The translations under genes and the position numbers were made by a program. Shown here one piece after another: positions 40,311 through 51,412 of a stretch of 64,000 nucleotides of DNA (position 1 is the stretch's first letter; each line of letters begins with the position of its first letter). Where the stretch lies: contig JNDT01002275.1 in NCBI GenBank assembly GCA_000697055.1, positions 62,001 through 126,000 on the forward strand. Reading direction: 5' to 3'. The notes under the pieces were generated by a model. It ran no database searches. It had not been told where the DNA came from and saw only the letters and a list, made by a program, of their open reading frames with translations. The stretch comes from Saksenaea vasiformis B4078 (Eukaryota; Mucoromycota; Mucoromycetes; Mucorales; Saksenaeaceae).

Positions 40311-40337
40311 TTTTACTAGGGATTCTCATTATGCCCC
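40311..40337. repeat. Right terminal inverted repeat, 27 bp
   Basis: Exact reverse complement of the left TIR at 35995-36021, ending in four C residues. Confidence 0.95.
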
Positions 40338-40762
40338 AGCAATTTTCGTAAGCTATCGTTAGAGTATTCGTCGAAGCTTAAGATAAGGATAACATTGCAC
40401 CGCAAATGGGTCAGAAGGGTTGAATAAGATGATTACATAACTCGCCAATCGCTGCTAATGATACCATGATATATTATGGCTTCAGTAGCTGCCACCGTCC
40501 CTTTGTCGATTCGGCAAATTCTGTAATTTCTTACAGGTTTGAATCAAGTGCTAAAAAGTCGTTCAATCGAAAGTCTGAAGGCAGAATTTCCCTGAGAGTC
40601 AAACCCTGCTCATCCTCTTTGTTTGAGAAGAGCTGATCATGTCTACTGTTACCAAGCTTAAGAGCCTATGGTTAGCAGAGCATTTTACCGCACAATTGAA
40701 TTTATTAAGCAGCGATTAGCTTTGGGTGTGCATAAAAAGAGATGCTTTAAAAAAAGAAAGGT

Positions 40763-42418
40763 CTACATAGGGTCACATACGTATTGTCTCTTATTGGCAT
40801 CATGAGGGACCCAACCCTGCTCCCATGCTAAGAGATAATCCCAATGTGGATTGATGTGATTCTCGGTCTTGTAGGTCCAGAAGAACCAGCCTAGACTTGC
40901 TTCAAATGAATCCATTTGACGTTCAGCAAACTGGCGTAGGAAATCCTTGTAATCCTCTTTCCATCCTTTCCAATCTTCAAACTCTGTGCAGCTGCATCCA
41001 GGACATACAGCAGGGCCAGTATGGCCATTTTCCGTCAGGGTGCCTTCGTAACGCGTGCCGAGGCCAACGCCATTGAGATATTTACCACAGTCGTTGGTTG
41101 CCAATGAAAATTCTCCGACCATCGTAGGACCCACACCAAGCATGGCATTCCGCAAATCATGTCGCCAACTACCACAAGGAAACATGGCTTGCCTCTCGCG
41201 TGGCATAGAAACTAATCCTTGATCAAAAATAAGATAGGTATGGGTCTCTAAACAGAACGCGCGCGCACTTTTAGTATGCTTCATCCCTCACTTCTTCTTT
41301 TTTTTTCTCTCTCTCTTTTTACCAAGAACGACACGATCTGCGTCTTTAAAAAAGCCGGTCCAGGCTGGCATGCCTAAAAATCCTTCGTGATAGGTCAAAT
41401 ACGGGCCTGTACCATTGCCTGTAATTTGCCGAAGGGCGTGATAACTTTCGTGATACCACGTTTGGACGCGTTCGCGGTTTAGACGATAGATGGCGGGTTC
41501 GTTCAAAACACCAATGATAGGCACCACATGGGTCCATTCAGGTTTAGAAAAGTATTTGGTAATATCCTTGATGATCTCCAACGTTCGATTGGCGTTGCTC
41601 TCTCCCATGGTGCCATTCAGCCATCCCACCTGCCCACTTTTACCTGAATGATTCCAACCGTTCTGCGAGCCGGGCGCCGAATGCAGCTCGAGCATGACGC
41701 GTAAACCATATTTGCGTGCCCATTGAATTCCTTTCAAGAGATAATCCCAGGACAATTTTGGAACAAAAGGTTCATCTTTTGTCACCTGAACAGCCCAGTA
41801 ACCAATAGGGATCCGAACATGGTTGAGTCCCATCTCGGCCATCTTGCGGAAATCCTCTTCGGTGATAAAATTTGCATAATGACGCTGCAACTGACGACGG
41901 GCCTCATCTGGTCCCAGTTTGGCACACAGTCCCCATTCATCTATCACATGGTCATCTAGTGAAAACTGATCAAATAGACTGGGTGTGATAAAGGGTTCGA
42001 TGACAAGCCATCCACCGAGATTGACACCTCGGATGGCATTTTTACCGTAGCCAAAATCTTGCAAAAGAGCCGGGACGTGTGGATTGGCCTGCGCTGAATC
42101 ATTAAACATAGACTGACCATTTGCCTCGGGAGTAGGACTTGCTAGCGGTGATCGTTCATCATCGCTGGCAGGCAAACGAGTCGCGCCGACATCAATCAGA
42201 AGTATAGGAATGAGGATGGCCGCACAGATGACAATAACTACTGCAGCAACAATTAAGCTTGTTTGCACTGGATGATCACGAATCCAATCGCGCGTTGTCC
42301 GACGAAAATGGACACCACTGTCCTTTTCTGCTGCTGCTGGTGGTGGTGGTGGCGGTAGGGATGGTGCTACGACACGGGCCCGTGCGCGCCACCAAGGAAA
42401 TTGATTAGACGCTTTCAA
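40763..42418 (-). CDS. Exo-beta-1,3-glucanase, GH5, membrane-anchored
   Basis: Glucan 1,3-beta-glucosidase acting on cell-wall beta-glucan. Two exons, 42418 to about 41320 and about 41250 to 40763, with the intron in the CT-rich stretch between. The N-terminus has a cytosolic Pro-rich part then one membrane span (SLIVAAVVIVICAAILIPILLI), a type II anchor. The catalytic domain shows IRGVNLGGWLVIEPF, MGLNHVRIPIGYWA, LELHSAPGSQNGW, GVLNEPA (acid/base Glu) and, in exon 2, VGEFSLA (nucleophile Glu), then GWFFWTYKTE. It ends WEQGWVPHDANKRQYVCDP. Normal length for the EXG family. Confidence 0.93.
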
Positions 42419-42652
42419 GTTGGTTATTTGTTACTGTCGGAAAGAAGTTATACGTCATGGTAATCTATTTTACCTTGTTCATTATTCGTCTCCATGTCAC
42501 GTTGAAGAAGAAGAAATAATGATAACAATAAAAACCTTAAAGAATAATAATTCGAAGCACTTCTGTGTTTATAGCCAAAAGGTTGATTTATTCACCTATG
42601 TTCACTTTCTTAAACAGCAATCGCTCGGGGAAATGTTTTTGTTTCTTTTATT

Positions 42653-45451
42653 TCAACAATCAAAACCAGCTGCTACCACTGCAGCCGCCGAGCTCATATC
42701 AGCCGGCGGTCGCAAAAAGGAATCGAAATAATGATCCAATTTAGAAAGTTCTTCCTCGCGTAGATGTACACGCGCACCAATGTAACCATCTGGTCGAACA
42801 ACGACGACTGTCGGTGACTTGATTTCGTAGGCTGTGTGGGATTGTTGATCATGATCCAGATAGACCTTATTCAGACCAAAGGGAAACATGCCATGCACTA
42901 TAGAAGGAGGTGTATTCGCTAACAAAGTAGATACTTCCGGTTTCGTTGAGCTGGTAATATACATAAAGGAAAATAAGGGATGCTGTTCCTCCTCCTCTTC
43001 CTCCCCCTCTGGTTCTTCTTCGACTTCTTCTTTTCGTTTATTTTCTTCATCAAGAGAGGTGCGCCATGGCATTGGGTAGCTGGACAACGTGGAAAATCGA
43101 ATGGATTTGCTGGAATAAGACGAGGCGGATGTGGTGGAAGAACGATGGGAGGCGGAGGTGGTAGAAGCGGATGAGAAAGAAAGTGAGCGTATCGAGATGC
43201 CATCGGAGATCATGGAAGAGCGCTGGGGAGGATACGTTTTGGTTGGGCTTAATGGTTCGGGGAGCTGTGGTGATGATTCGTATCGGTTTAGGAAGGATTG
43301 TGGTGAATCCAAATGTCTCTTTAGTAGACGCAATTTTTGGAAATGGTCCTCTGTGAGTGCGCCGCAAAAGACGAGAAGAGTAAAAGTAACGGGTGACCCA
43401 TCCGCATTGATGCGATCTAGGAGCTGATGATGATTGGGTTTGATTCCACGCCAGCCATCAAAGACGGAGGAGGATTCTTGAGAGGAAGTAGAGGATTGAC
43501 GTTGATGACGTGCCGAGTTCCGCCGTAAGATGGGTGCTACAAGAGCAAGTGACCAGCCCGCGGAGAGACTGGAGGCCGAGAGCGAACGTGGTCGCCAAGA
43601 GCGTCTTGATCGCGATGTATTATTATTATTTTTTGGGTCGGAGGATTTGGGCTGTGTCTGTAACATGAGCAGTTGAAAGACAGTGTATGGTTTAAGTTTT
43701 GCGTTCTGGGCTAAGGAGCCGACTGTGCCACGCCAGGTGTACTGTTTGTGCAACAAAGTGGTTGCATCAACAACCGTGTCCACCGAGGAGGAGAAAGAAA
43801 CAATGCTTGCATTCAGGTTGATCAGGTTCGTGCGATAGGGTGTCTCGCCCACGAAACAACGTTTGTGTCGTTTGAGTTGGTATTGCAGTTCGCGCGTATA
43901 GGTTGAATTCAGCCCAACAGCTTGGGTTGGATGAGGAGAGAAAGTTTGAACAAAGATGTGGGAGGCAGCGGCCAGCGCTTCAACTTTTGACTTGGCTTCA
44001 TCTTCATAGGTATCAAGTAATAAAGGGGATGCACGGTGTTTCAGATGAAGGAACAGTTTCCAACATAAATTTTGAACTTGCTCCAATCCCAAACCAGCTG
44101 TTAGTAAGCCAGGAGGCGTAGCATACTGAGCAGCACTTCCCACAAGGAAATAGCGACGTGCAACGCTGTACTCCTCGCAAACACGTTCATCCGCTAAATA
44201 ATAATAATAATAATAATAATAGAAGGTTGATATGATCGAAAGACAAAAGACCATTCCTTTTTTTTTTTTTTTTACCTGACCAACGATAATACGCATGGAC
44301 TTGGCCGAATTCAATTTGATAAGGTTCAAGCACGGATTTGATATGACGTTGTGCCATTACTAACGGTACATCGTCATCAATTGTCAGACGACTCCAACTA
44401 GGTTTGTGTTCAAACAAGATATAGAATTTGTCCCGATGGCCTATGAGATTATCTCGTGAATTTCCTTCCTTTTATTTTTTTCTTCTCGGTTTTCTGAAAT
44501 ACTTACCAACAATAAAAATGGCATCATTTCCTTTACTAACGGTAGATAATGTCTTTGTTCCAGGAAAATTGGTTGTCACTGAGACAATCAGGGTATAATA
44601 ACGCGTGGAGGATTTCTGAGTCACTTGCACCAAACCTACAGAAAATAAAAAAGATGGGTGTGAAAATCAAGCGCAAAAACAGGCCGTATTTGGAAAAAAA
44701 TCCTTGGAGAAAAAATAGGAGAAGGATCCACTTACCTAACTTTTGTCGTACAAAACTGTTTGTACCATCCGCGCCAATCACGATTCGCGATTTCCAATAG
44801 GTCATCTGGCCTGTATCCAAGTTATGAATCGTTGTACGTGTGTACTTGGGGGAATGATCGGGATAAGCTGTGCGAGGATCCACATCGACGTCTTCCAAAT
44901 CGATGACTTGATGATTGTAATACACTTTGATCTCCTGTTTTTCCAGTGCTTCCAAAAGCCCTTTACAGACGTGGTCACATTCGCATGACAGACTCCAGTT
45001 GAATTCAGTGGCATCGTTTTCCCACACACGAAACTTCTGACGGTCGCTGTTCGTCGCGCTATTGCCGTGGCCACGATTTGTAAATGTTTCAAATCGCCAG
45101 TGACGAACGCCTTGTTGACATAAGCCGTTGGCAAGGTCGAATGTTTGTAGAAGTTGAAGTGCTCGCGGTGACCATAGCAACGCAGGATTGTTTTTACCAG
45201 ACGATGAAGCTTTGTCTATAAAAGAGATCAGAGCTACTTCTCCTATACCCAGTTGTTCTTCTTCTTTATTTCTTTTTCTTACCAACAATATGTACGGATA
45301 TACCCATTCGTGCTAACGCCAAGGCAGCATAAAGGCCAGTGGGTCCTTTTGAAGAAAGTCTGATTTATTTGTTTTCGTTTTTCATATTTCTTGCATATAA
45401 ATTTTTACCTGCACCAACAATAAGCACATCAGATTCGTTTTTATTATTCAT
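42653..45451 (-). CDS. FAD-dependent aromatic monooxygenase (PHBH/phenol hydroxylase family)
   Basis: Group A flavoprotein monooxygenase-like protein. Exon 1 (ATG 45451) gives SDVLIVGAG, joined to GPTGLYAALALARMG to form the FAD GxGxxG motif. Then SPRALQLLQTF, and the DG motif RIVIGADGTNSFVRQ. In the long last exon the usual GD motif region reads YFLVGSAAQYATPPGLLTAG, so the flavin-contacting Asp is Ser and the following His is Gln. After it are NLCWKLFLH, a long Ser/Thr/Glu-rich insertion (about 43000-43250), and a thioredoxin-like C-terminal domain with VVVVRPDGYIGARVH. Short introns near 45400, 45280, 44730, 44500 and 44260. Substrate unknown; the altered motif may mean reduced or changed activity. 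Confidence 0.85.
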
Positions 45452-45556
45452 TGAATAGAAAAAGCAAAAGGAAACAAAAGAAGAAGAAAAAAGAGAATAA
45501 AAACTTTGTGGGGTGCCGTCGCAAAAAGTTTAAAAACTTGAAGTTGTACGAAAAGT

Positions 45557-46657
45557 TTACGTTGCCTTCTTTCTTGTGCGGAGTAAATAATGATGGCGGC
45601 GTTTTGTTTTTATGCGATCGCGAGTCGTTGCCACTTTTTCATTGTCGTAGGATGTCAGCACCATATAAACCAATGTGACATTAATGCTTGCAGATAGAAG
45701 AACGCTATTGTTTGATTGCGGGCATGCAAACAATTGATGTATAGTTAATATGATCCCTGATCCAAATTGAGCAAGCTGCAGACCGGAGACAAGCGGCTGC
45801 AGCAGAAAAAGAGAAAAAAATCAGTTTCAGCCACATGTTCTAACATTTCTTCATTCTCTCTTTTTTTCTTTCTTTACTTTGAACCATGTACTCCAGCCAA
45901 GTGAAGCACACAAGTAGTAAAAGTAACGAAAACTGAGTACAAAATTAATGATCGCCGTAGCCGTACTAAATGGCAGATGAGATGGTGTGAATTTCATTTC
46001 ATTTTATCTATTACCTTCCTAATATGCTCTGATTTTCTAACCACGACCAGATAATCAAGATAACTGTCATGTGTTGGTACCAATGAAGAAAAGGAATCGA
46101 TTTCTATTGACTGTTCATGAACCCACTTTCCAAAAAAAGCATACCTTTGTCAGAACGAGGATGACTGTATCCAAAAATGCACAGTACCTCAGTAAATAAC
46201 TGAGATACATTGAATAAAACATTCTTCCATGTTCACTACTTCTGTCCATGTGACAATACACAGTCAGAAGTGACCAACCATGTGCCTAAATAGAAGCATT
46301 AAGAAGAAGGAAGGAACTGTCAATTTATTTGTTTACCTTGACTGTGTTCCACAATGGCCGTGTACCAATCATACATACAACGACATTGAGGATGCACATG
46401 GCTCCATTATATAAAACAAGCCAAGTATTGATATGTAGAAAACGCCGTCGTTGAGCCATAAACCAACGTAAAGAAATAATGCACATAAAATAAAACATCC
46501 AGCTGATATAAATCACCTTAAAAACAAAACATCAGCATTACCCTCTATCCCATTTTCTGTCCTTTACCCATAAATTAGACATGGGTGTTTTCCCATAAAT
46601 CCATTGGAAATCATTGGCACGCCAAGGACTTAATTGTAGCCACTCCCATCGTTTCAT
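45557..46657 (-). CDS. ELO-family fatty acid elongase-like protein, divergent
   Basis: Membrane enzyme family for 3-ketoacyl-CoA synthesis in the ER. Exons in order: MKRWEWLQLSPWRANDFQW...NLW; IYISWMFYFMC, LVLYNGAMCILNVVV (the family's LxxYN block); AHGWSLL...YLLRYCAFLDTVILVLTK; KSIPFLHWYQHMTVILIIW; INFVLSFRYFYYLCASLGW; and PLVSGLQLAQFGSGI, ending in a basic tail (RTRKKAT). The order and spacing match ELO proteins, but key residues differ. The His box HxxHH reads HWYQH, the Glu of the KxxExxDT block is Ala, and the His of the NxxVHxxMY block is absent. It is either a non-canonical ELO relative or a non-catalytic one. It ends at the TAA at 45557, about 100 bp from the monooxygenase start. Confidence 0.72.
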
Positions 46658-46982
46658 GTTGATACCCAAGCGGAGAAGAAAGAAGAAAAAGAAGATGACC
46701 AGATGAAATTGTCTGGACAACCAAACGAAAAAAGTCACTCACACATATAAACACAGAAAAAGAGAGAGACACACAGCGAAACAAAGTCTTTCACGCACAC
46801 ACCACAAGAGAAAGGAGAGAAAAGGAGAGTGAGGGGATACGTGCCGTCGGACTTGTTCGGCATAATCGGTTGGCATTTATCGATAGCCAAAAAAGAACAC
46901 ACACACAAAAAAAAAAAGGAACAGTGAAGGGGGGAAAGAAAGGTAAAGAGGCAAGGTAATCGAAAAAAGGGGGAGGTTGGAG

Positions 46983-47840
46983 TTAGCAACAGCCACCCGA
47001 TTGTTTAACGGGTACAGCCGCACCTTGACCAACACTCACAGTTGATTTAGGTTGTTGTTGGATAGTGGAACCCATTCTATCCTTAATTTGTTTTGCCATC
47101 GTTAAGAATGCCTGTTCCACATTGGTGGAATTTTTGGCAGATGTTTCCAGGAAGGGTATGCCCAATGATTTGGCGAAATCCTAATCAACATGGTTTATCA
47201 CTTTCTGCTTACTCAGGCCTGCGTTGCATTTTACCTTGGCTTGTTCTGTCTCTACGACTTTCTTGTCTGTAAGGTCACTCTTGTTTCCAACCAACAACTT
47301 GTTTACTCCTTCCGCAGCATAACGATCGATTTCTTGCAACCATTGCTTGACATTATTGAACGAGTCCTGATCCGTCACGTCATATACCACGATGATCCCG
47401 TGCGCGCCTCTGTAATAGGACGATGTGATTGTACGGAAACGTTCTTGACCTGCCGTATCCCACTAGACAAAAAAAAAAAAAGAAGATAGGCTATAAATCC
47501 CATATCCCCTTTTCTTATTGATAACCTACAATTTGTAACTTGACCGTTTTGCCCTCAAGCTCAATTGTTCGGATTTTCTAGAAATAAGAGAAATACGTGC
47601 TCTTTAGCATCACCTAGAGTACCATCAGGACTTCTTACAAAATCAACACCAATGGTCGAGATGTAACTTTCAGTGTAAGTATCGTCGGCAAAACGCAACA
47701 ACAAACAGGATTTTCCAACACCAGAATCACCAATTAAGAGCAGTTTGAAAAGATAATCGCTAATGATATGGTTTTTGTCAACATGTCTTTTGTCTTTTTT
47801 TCTTCATGCTAATCATCAGTACATACTATTCAGGGTTCAT
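46983..47840 (-). CDS. YPT1: Rab GTPase Ypt1/Rab1
   Basis: Small GTPase governing ER-to-Golgi traffic and autophagy. Exon 1 is 14 nt (MNPE plus two bases, 47840-47827), followed by a GTATGT donor, and joins to [19 protein letters not shown] (P-loop). STIGVDFV is the switch I/effector region, [12 protein letters not shown] switch II, GNKSDL the base-specific motif and ETSAK the G5 loop. The C-terminus SGGCC is a double geranylgeranylation signal. Several short introns (for example about 47166-47235 and 47466-47528). The sequence tracks yeast/animal Ypt1/Rab1 closely across the effector loop, so the assignment is firm. Confidence 0.95.
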
Positions 47841-48703
47841 CTTGAAAGATAACGATGAAAAAAGAAGAAGAAGGGAAAAAAAAAGAGAGAGAGAGAGTGA
47901 GTGTGTGTGTGTGGTGCCTTTGTCGGTCAGACGCGCGGAGGCAAAAATGTTTAACCGCTCAACGTATCGGGCTACCATGTGGCTTACCGGGATAACATCC
48001 TTATTGCCCTTATCCGCACGAGACCAACACCACGAACAGACAGACAACTAGATGATCCACAGAGAGTACATGGTTCCTTTATTTCTTTTCTTTTCTTTTT
48101 TACCACTTTTTTTTGATGGAAGTTATCCGATGACGTCTTATCACAGAGAAATAATTCACGTGGTTAAGAAGAAAGCAACAGAAGGTCTTTATGAAACCCT
48201 ATTTATATTGGCGGAAGATGAATATACAAGAAAAGCGGACCGTGTCCCTTCAATTTTAGTACGTAAAAGAAAGAAGGCAGAAAGGTTTTAGGTAGGACGT
48301 GTTATAAAGCATATCGAATACTGAGAAGAAAAGGAAACGCGCTGGGCTTAATGTATTTTTTGTTTTCTCTCTCCACAAAGGTTCGAGGTGGCACAAACAT
48401 CCGAGTCTTCTTTGTAGAAAATGAATTCTGACAATTCGTTTAAAGGTATGAACGCCAAATTGTTACCAGGTAAAAAAATAAGATTTCCGTTTGACAAATA
48501 AAGTACTTTTTGATTTATTATGATAGAAGCACAAGATTACCTGTGATTCATTTTCACAAACGTTGCGATGATATTGCTTTGTCCTACCCGCTGCTGTATT
48601 ATTTAAACGTGTCGTTCATTTTCTCTTTTCTTTTCTTCTTTCGTTTTCTCTCGACAACCCCTCTCCCATTCCTTTCATTTGTTGATAGATAAACTGTTGC
48701 GTT

Positions 48704-50240
48704 ATGCGCATCCAAACCCTTTCGTTATCGGCCATTGGCCTACTGTTCCTTTCCACCTCGCAATTCGTTGTCAAGGCAGTTCCCCTTGACAACAACGATC
48801 TGGCTAACAGCGATGACACCTACAGCACCTCTTTCATTGCTAACGAAGAAGAGTTGATCAATGACCATACAGTGATCTTGTTTCGCCGAGGCACCGCTTG
48901 CTCCAAGCACTACACTGGTTAGTTTTTTTTTTAAAAAAAAATAGGTTCGATCCATGTCAGTAACACGTCCATCAAGCTCATAGTGGTGATACCTGCAGCA
49001 GAATTGCAAAGGAGTTCAACATCAACGTGAATGATTTTTACAAATGGAATCCTCAAGTGAACAGTCGATGCACTAATCTTTACGCTGGAAACAACTATTG
49101 CGTTGCTTATTCCGGCTCTTCTTCCTCTTCCTCTTCTTCTTCTTCCTCGTCGTCGTCGTCCACGTGCAAGAAAAAGCACAAAGGTATATATAAAAATTTC
49201 TTGAAATATTTTCTCTCATTCTTATTTTTAGTGACAAGTTCTGACACCTGTACCAAGGTGGCCAAGAAGTATGGTATCTCGCGTGAGCAATTCTATTCTA
49301 TGAATCCTCAAGTGGATCGCAAAACGTGCAACAACTTGATCACCGGCAAATGGTACTGCATCGAGGCTGGCGACGTGGCCAATGACGACGACGACAGCGA
49401 TGATGATGATATCGATTTGGACCAAGTAGTGACCAAGTTTGCGTCCAAGACCAAGAAGAAGAAGAGCAGCAGCAGCAAGAAAAAGAGCAGCGACAGCAGC
49501 AGCAAAAAGAAGAGCAGCAGTGGCTCTAAGAAAGGTTCCTCCGGTGGCGGTTCTTCCGGTGGCTCTCCTTCCGGCAAACGTATTCAATCTGGCACCAAGT
49601 TGACATATTACTGGATTGCTCACCCTGGAGACAAAAACTATGGTGGCAAAAAAGTAACCATTAAGACTTGTTCTGGAAAGACTATCGGTACCGTTCCTCA
49701 AGAATATGGTGATGCCTTGGTCATGGAAGGCACTGGTCTTGTTGGCAACAAAATCATCAACCTCGGTAGCTGTTCTTGCAAAAATTACCAATGCTTTATG
49801 GAGCTTGACAAGAAGAAAGATCCCTACGGCTTGTCATGTAAGCAAGAAAGAAAGAAGAAAAAAATAGAATGCTAAGCCTGTCTTTATTTTTACAGCAAAC
49901 GGCACCCCTCTTCGTCCTTATATCACCATTGCGGCTAACGATCTCAAGAAAAACAGCAAGATCTATGTGCCTGCTCTTGACGGCATGAGCATTCCTGGTT
50001 CAAGCAAGAAGCACAATGGCTGTTTCCTTGTTGATGGTTGGTAGCCTAATCCGTGTTCCGGGGTTTTGAATAGTTTTATACTAAAAAAACCTTGTATTTT
50101 TAGACAAGAGCTGGAGTTTCGTCTCGAGACAAATTGATCTGTATGTGTACAGACGCAAGAATTACGAAAGCCTCAAGTCCGGCCCAAAGAAGGTTGACAT
50201 CTACGACGGAGGCAGCTGCAAAATCCAGAATTACATGTAA
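48704..50240 (+). CDS. Secreted protein with two LysM domains and a barrel-like C-terminal domain
   Basis: Signal peptide MRIQTLSLSAIGLLFLSTSQFVVKA starts at the ATG at 48704. Two LysM motifs follow: HSGDTCSRIAKEFNI...NPQVNSRCTNLYAGNNYC and SSDTCTKVAKKYGIS...NPQVDRKTCNNLITGKWYC. They are separated by a run of about 16 Ser. Then an Asp run and a Lys/Ser-rich linker, and a C-terminal domain with LTYYWIAHPGD, VTIKTCSGK, MEGTGLV, LGSCSC and PYITIAANDL, which looks like a double-psi-barrel/3D-type fold. Introns lie at about 48918-48970, 49185-49231, 49840-49896 and 50036-50103. LysM binds chitin or peptidoglycan, so a cell-wall or bacterial-interaction role is likely; any enzymatic role is unproven. 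Confidence 0.85.
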
Positions 50241-50427
50241 CACTAGCGTAAAACAATAAAATTTCTGGTGTATATGATCGCATAGGATCTAAATTTCTGA
50301 CGAGGATGGAACCACGGGAAATAATTGCCCCAGGTGGTGGGTTCATTTTCCGTTCTTTCCGTTACAGGTCCGTGTCACCATGCAGAAGCAACACAAAAAA
50401 GTAGAAAAGTTTATTTCTGGCATCAAT

Positions 50428-51368
50428 TCAAGGTAATGTATCCAATTCATCATCAATACCAAACGATAAATTGAATGCTCGGCGATCCATACCGAACTGA
50501 TTCACGCAGTATGACTGCAACGTCCAGATGTTCTCTGTCCATCGATTTGCAGCTTCTTTGGCTTTCACCGCCGCTTTTTCTAATGGACTACCAGTTAATT
50601 GGGCCACGTGGGCAATCCTTGTCTCTCTCTCTCTTTTTCTCTGTACCTTTCGCCGCAAACACCTCAGGGTCGTTGTCCTTGTACTCTTGTAAAGCCATAG
50701 CAAGAGCCCGCTGGGTACCTTGGGCCTGGTTCAATTTTTCAAGCACCTCTTGACGTTCATCCTAGACACCGCAAAGACACATGAGCGCTTGCTTTTACCA
50801 TGCGAGTTACTTACCGAGATTTCGCGTCCTAACTGAGCGGTAGCAATATCGTTCTTTAAGCGCTCCTGCCTTTCTTTTTCCTTGTCCACTTGTTTTTTGA
50901 GATCGTCCAATTTGAGCCGTTTCTATCTCATGTTTTATTTTTCTAACGTAGATCTTTCTGAGTGCGGGACCCACGTTATGCATTGCTGCGGAAGGATAGG
51001 CCCAGAAGTAGGTCGAGTTGCCAATTTTGTCCATCGTCACCAAACCATCATCCACTAAGCTCATCACCACCTCCTTCACTGACTGGGCAACTAACCAAGT
51101 ATCATCATCACAAGATTGTCTTTTTTCTTTTTCTTTTTTTGCTCCGTACCAATGCCCTTTTTCGGTCCGATCTTTTCCAATTCCTTCAGCTGAAAGAAAT
51201 CCTTCTACAAGTAGCATTAATGTGGAAAACATAAGGAGGATAAGGAGCTTACTGTTTCATGAAAGTGGTTTTCCAACCGTTTACGTTTCTCTTCTACTGA
51301 GACACCTTTTCGAGACTACATACAAGTCCATCAGTCACTAATGCATTCACGGTTGGACCATTCACCAT
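50428..51368 (-). CDS. MND1: Meiotic nuclear division protein 1
   Basis: Partner of Hop2 that helps Dmc1/Rad51 strand invasion in meiosis. Signatures in order: SRKGVSVEEKRKRLENHFHET, VAQSVKEVVMSLVDDGLV and DKIGNSTYFWAYPS (winged-helix region), then a coiled-coil linker (EKERQERLKNDIA-type), and the C-terminal helix ANRWTENIWTLQSYC. Introns interrupt after HFHET and near 50940 and 50760. The start is inferred as a 3-nt exon, ATG at 51366-51368 directly followed by a GTGAAT donor, so that Met joins SRKG. This is the least sure part of the model. Confidence 0.9.
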
Positions 51369-51412
51369 GAAGAAAGAAAACCGTCCAGAACAGAAGGTCA
51401 CACGCCTGCAAG
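51369..51412. promoter_or_regulatory. 44-bp divergent gap between MND1 and ZNF511-like starts
   Basis: The inferred MND1 ATG (minus) and the ZNF511-like ATG (plus) lie 44 bp apart, so their 5' leaders and promoter elements must overlap each other or the neighbouring coding DNA. Confidence 0.5.

Larger units (their letters stand above)
35995..40337. mobile_element. TIR-bounded element with family B DNA polymerase
   Basis: A 4343-bp element with perfect 27-bp terminal inverted repeats beginning GGGGCATAATGAGAATCCC. Contents: a small zinc-ribbon gene (+), a family B DNA polymerase gene (+) and a second zinc-ribbon/membrane protein gene (-) at the other end. No transposase, integrase, packaging ATPase, protease or capsid gene was seen. 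Linear protein-primed replicons (fungal linear plasmids, Polinton-like elements) share the TIR plus protein-primed polymerase plan, but this element is far smaller than Polintons. It is inferred to be a minimal mobile or formerly extrachromosomal linear replicon integrated in the nuclear genome. Confidence 0.85.

Noticed and set aside
35995..40337. A Polinton/Maverick element
   Set aside because: Only the polymerase and TIRs fit. The retroviral-type integrase, ATPase, protease and capsid genes are absent, and 4.3 kb is too small for a full element.
48930..48965. Possible tRNA T-arm (GGTTCGATCC) near 48941
   Set aside because: No acceptor, D or anticodon stems can be formed around it, and it lies in the first intron of the LysM gene.
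49228..49791. Minus-strand 187-codon frame opposite the LysM gene
   Set aside because: It arises from the Ser/Lys/Asp-rich repeats read backwards, while the plus strand has signal peptide and LysM motifs.
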